Source: Mycolicibacillus koreensis (GTDB lineage: Bacteria > Actinomycetota > Actinomycetes > Mycobacteriales > Mycobacteriaceae). Taken from it: a DNA stretch of 48,678 bases. The stretch is taken from positions 1 to 48,678 of the forward strand of contig NZ_NCXO01000032.1 in the NCBI RefSeq assembly GCF_002104795.1. Reading direction: 5' to 3'. Both the position numbers and the translations under genes were made by a program. The notes under the pieces are model-generated. The model searched no databases. It was not told the origin of the DNA and worked only from the letters and a program-made list of their open reading frames with translations. The number at the start of each line of letters is the position of its first letter. Within the stretch, counting starts at the first letter, position 1. Of the stretch, positions 46,794-48,678 are shown in pieces.

Positions 46794-47096
46794 TCAGTGC
46801 TTGGCGACTTCGCTCGCACCAGCGTCCTGGTTCTGCATCTGAGCTTCGCAGGTGGTGATAACGCCCTGAGCGGCGTCCCGTGCCCGCTCCAGGAGGGGGA
46901 CGAACTTCGGGTTGGTCTCGGTCTCGTACTTGCCCAACAGCGTGGCAGTCACTGCCGCCCTGTAGTTGAACCCTGCCAGTTCCTGCGCGTTCTGGTGGAT
47001 GACCGTATCCGCGTGCAGCATCGTCTCGCAGTGCGACTTGAGGTTCTCGGCGATCGCAAGCACTTCTTCTGGGCTGATTCCCACCACTGTGGCCAT
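46794..47096 (-). CDS. ESAT-6-like (WXG100-size) protein, partner
   Basis: Also exactly 100 residues; begins MATVVGISPEEVLAIAENLK. Turn region AGFNYRAAVTATLLGKYETE lacks W-x-G. GGGAGG upstream of ATG 47096. The two genes probably make a helical heterodimer like EsxA/EsxB; the secretion signal YxxxD/E is seen as YETET in this partner but not at the usual C-terminal site. Confidence 0.7.
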   Translation of the reverse strand: MATVVGISPEEVLAIAENLKSHCETMLHADTVIHQNAQELAGFNYRAAVTATLLGKYETETNPKFVPLLERARDAAQGVITTCEAQMQNQDAGASEVAKH

Positions 47097-47179
47097 GTCT
47101 GATGTCCTCCCGTATCTCTGGTGATCACACCGGATCACGTTCGCCTAATGGTAGCGGTGATTTTCGCCGCCATAGCAGA

Positions 47180-48526
47180 TCAGCCGCAGCCGCGGTAAGC
47201 GTCGCGCAGTGCGACGATGCCCTTCTCGACCCCCTCTGTGGTCCCCGATACGTAGGTGATGCGCCGCCATTGGCCCTCGCCGGTGGGGTAGGAGGCCACC
47301 ACACCACGGTCGGTGAGGAAGGCCATGGACAGCGACGACTTCGGCCCCCGCGAAACATCAACGTCGCAGGTCCGCACGGTGATCACCGCCATGGCGCGGG
47401 TCGTGGCCGTGGCGATCTCCGACAGCGCATCGGCGGCTCGCGTCGGCAGGTTCGCTGACTTGACGATGCGCTTCGCCGCCTGGCGCGCCGCGGCGCGCCT
47501 TTTCTCATCCGCGACACGCGTTTCAGTGTCGGCATCTTCGCCCGGTTCGGCGTCGATGATGCCCGCGGTATCGGGGTCGTGGGCGAGCTGACCGGCCACG
47601 TCGGCGGTCACGGTGATCGGTGACGGCAGCGGAAACGGCGGCCAGTCACCATTCGGATCGAGCAGGGTGCGCAGCGCTTCGGCCGCATCGGCGGTGGCAG
47701 TGGTGCGCCGCAGGCGTCGGGTGAACACGACGATGTTGTTGTTCACCGTGGCAGTGACGACTTCGCGTTTGCCCACGCCGATGGCGAAGTTCACGCGCGG
47801 GACGTCGCGCACCGCCTCGCGCATCCCGAACTGGTCCAGCTCCCTGGGAATCGCCACAGGTGCGCGGCGCTGCCCGTGCAGCAAAACGATGCCGTAGAGG
47901 GTGATCTCGGCGTCACCGGTCACAGCGGCGAACATGTCAGCGGCCTCATCGGTGATCGTGTTGTCGGCCTCGTCATCGGTGGAACCATCGCCATCTTCGT
48001 CGCTGTCGACGGTTCCGAACACGCCCCAGTGCTTCAAGTCGTAGATGACCTGTGCCTCGGAGACGAACAGGTGCGGGAACACCGGGCCGAGCTGCGAGGG
48101 AATCTGACGCACGAACCCCTTGGCCGCCAACCAGTGCCAGTGGCTGACGGTGAACCACGTCGACGGGCCGGTGACCTTCGGCGCGGTGGTCGCGTCGGCG
48201 GTCAGCCAGCCGCCGATGGTGCGCTGCGTGCCCGCCGGGGCCTTGTCACGTCCCGGCACCGCGAGGTCGGCGGCATCGGAGAATCCGAGGGAACCGCTGC
48301 GCACCGCCTCGCGCAGTGACCGTGCCTGCGCCAGTTCCGGGTACTGGTCGCCGATCTCGGTGAACAGCGCCTCGCGCCGGTCGACCAGCTCCTTGAGGCC
48401 CTCGGAGGTGGCCTCCACGCGGCTGTCGATCGCCTCGGTGATGGCCGCGGACTGCTCCTCGGTGAGCGAGGCGGTGTCTACGGCGGCAGCGGCCGACTGC
48501 GTGGGGGTGGTCTGTTCTTCGGACAC
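47180..48526 (-). CDS. EspG-like ESX chaperone (tentative)
   Basis: A 448-aa protein, GTG 48526 with GGAGAA upstream. The final 60 residues (SSLSMAFLTDRGVVASYPTG, WRRITYVSGTTEGVEKGIVA) and middle strands (FTVSHWHWLAAKG, EITLYGIVLLHG, VGKREVVTATVNNNIVVF) follow EspG, the chaperone that binds PE/PPE and ESAT-6-like substrates in ESX systems. Similarity is in order and pattern rather than strong identity. N-terminus is an added Ala/Glu-rich helix; acidic loop DSDEDGDGSTDDEADN interrupts the domain. Confidence 0.6.
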   Translation of the reverse strand: MSEEQTTPTQSAAAAVDTASLTEEQSAAITEAIDSRVEATSEGLKELVDRREALFTEIGDQYPELAQARSLREAVRSGSLGFSDAADLAVPGRDKAPAGTQRTIGGWLTADATTAPKVTGPSTWFTVSHWHWLAAKGFVRQIPSQLGPVFPHLFVSEAQVIYDLKHWGVFGTVDSDEDGDGSTDDEADNTITDEAADMFAAVTGDAEITLYGIVLLHGQRRAPVAIPRELDQFGMREAVRDVPRVNFAIGVGKREVVTATVNNNIVVFTRRLRRTTATADAAEALRTLLDPNGDWPPFPLPSPITVTADVAGQLAHDPDTAGIIDAEPGEDADTETRVADEKRRAAARQAAKRIVKSANLPTRAADALSEIATATTRAMAVITVRTCDVDVSRGPKSSLSMAFLTDRGVVASYPTGEGQWRRITYVSGTTEGVEKGIVALRDAYRGCG

Positions 48527-48570
48527 GGTGGCGTTCTCCTGTCGATCGGGTGGGCGTCACGTCGGCGGGA

Positions 48571-48678
48571 TCAGCCGAGTGCGCGCCCCTGGTAGGCGAC
48601 CTGGCGCGGTTCCCCGTCATCACCACCGGATTCCGGCGGCGGCGGGGGAGGCGCGGCCGGTGGTGCGGGCTCGGGTTC
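48571..48678 (-). CDS. C-terminal end of a Pro-rich protein (partial)
   Basis: Open to the window edge; reads EPEPAPPAAPPPPPPESGGD to QVAYQGRALG and TGA. A polyproline tail typical of ESX-associated and mycobacterial surface proteins; the rest lies outside. Confidence 0.7.
   Translation of the reverse strand, partial: EPEPAPPAAPPPPPPESGGDDGEPRQVAYQGRALG

Larger units (their letters stand above)
765..48253. repeat. Dispersed 10-mer TGTCACGTCC, 13 exact copies
   Basis: Forward copies start at 765, 6449, 21063, 24683, 27927, 33733, 37438, 43525 and 48244; reverse copies (GGACGTGACA) start at 1331, 5156, 22384 and 36356. Six lie in coding sequence. The bases on either side are not conserved. 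See findings. Confidence 0.85.

Noticed and set aside
48554..48563. GCGTCACGTC as a further copy of the dispersed 10-mer
   Set aside because: Two mismatches to TGTCACGTCC; not counted.

Overview
The window is about 48.7 kb of high-GC DNA that looks like part of a large mycobacterial-type plasmid or phage-plasmid (Mycobacteriaceae or a close actinobacterial relative). The evidence is actinobacterial codon and GC usage, leaderless-type promoters (TAGCGT 7 bases before ATG), type VII secretion (ESX) relatives, a WhiA homologue, and long strings of tiny, stop-start-overlapping genes of phage style. No rRNA, chromosomal housekeeping operon, capsid, tail or integrase gene is visible.

Layout. 1-2146: a 13-bp tandem repeat at the edge, then a degenerate, frameshifted FtsK/EccC-like ATPase. 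2271-7361: a lipoprotein, a secreted protein and a rightward string of small genes including a macro-domain protein; one gene is broken by a 41-bp palindrome derived from an IS200/IS605-type end. 7389-9953 (minus): an SF2 helicase with five HA repeats. 10180-11615: small genes, one frameshifted and one with an in-frame TAG. 11652-17358: a minus-strand tRNA array with 36 apparently intact tRNA genes covering all 20 amino acids, plus remnants. It contains an HNH endonuclease and two small genes (one with an in-frame TAG), and ends at a TnpB element (17361-18876) that has removed the 5' end of a tRNA-Leu. 18877-19250: two large hairpins. 19253-25284: an unknown pair, a metallophosphoesterase and more overlapping small genes. 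25309-33596 (minus): a phage-type rIIB homologue, an rIIA homologue, about fifteen small coupled genes and a NrdH-like redoxin. 33788-35755: an FtsK/EccC-type ATPase fused to an EccA-like AAA+ module. 36892-43336 (minus): a membrane protein, WhiA homologue, SF2 helicase with a Cys cluster, and a Pro-rich protein with an E3-binding-like motif. 43698-46403: family A DNA polymerase (exonuclease plus polymerase only) and a Prim-Pol-like primase. 46462-48678 (minus): two 100-residue ESAT-6-like proteins, an EspG-like protein and a partial Pro-rich protein.

How it fits together. Two sequence systems run across the element. Six copies of the inverted repeat GTCTC-N7-GAGAC, each overlapping a -10 box at the start of a transcription unit, link the HA helicase, rIIB, rIIA, the 27-kb and 33-kb small-gene operons and the 19846 gene into one apparent regulon. 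A separate exact 10-mer, TGTCACGTCC, occurs 13 times on both strands where about 0.1 would be expected by base composition. The polymerase, primase and two helicases suggest the element replicates itself. The tRNA array suggests partial translational autonomy, and the ESX-like genes suggest secretion or transfer. Several accessory genes are damaged by insertions, frameshifts or TAG codons. Some of this may be decay or sequencing error, but the TAG cases deserve a readthrough test.
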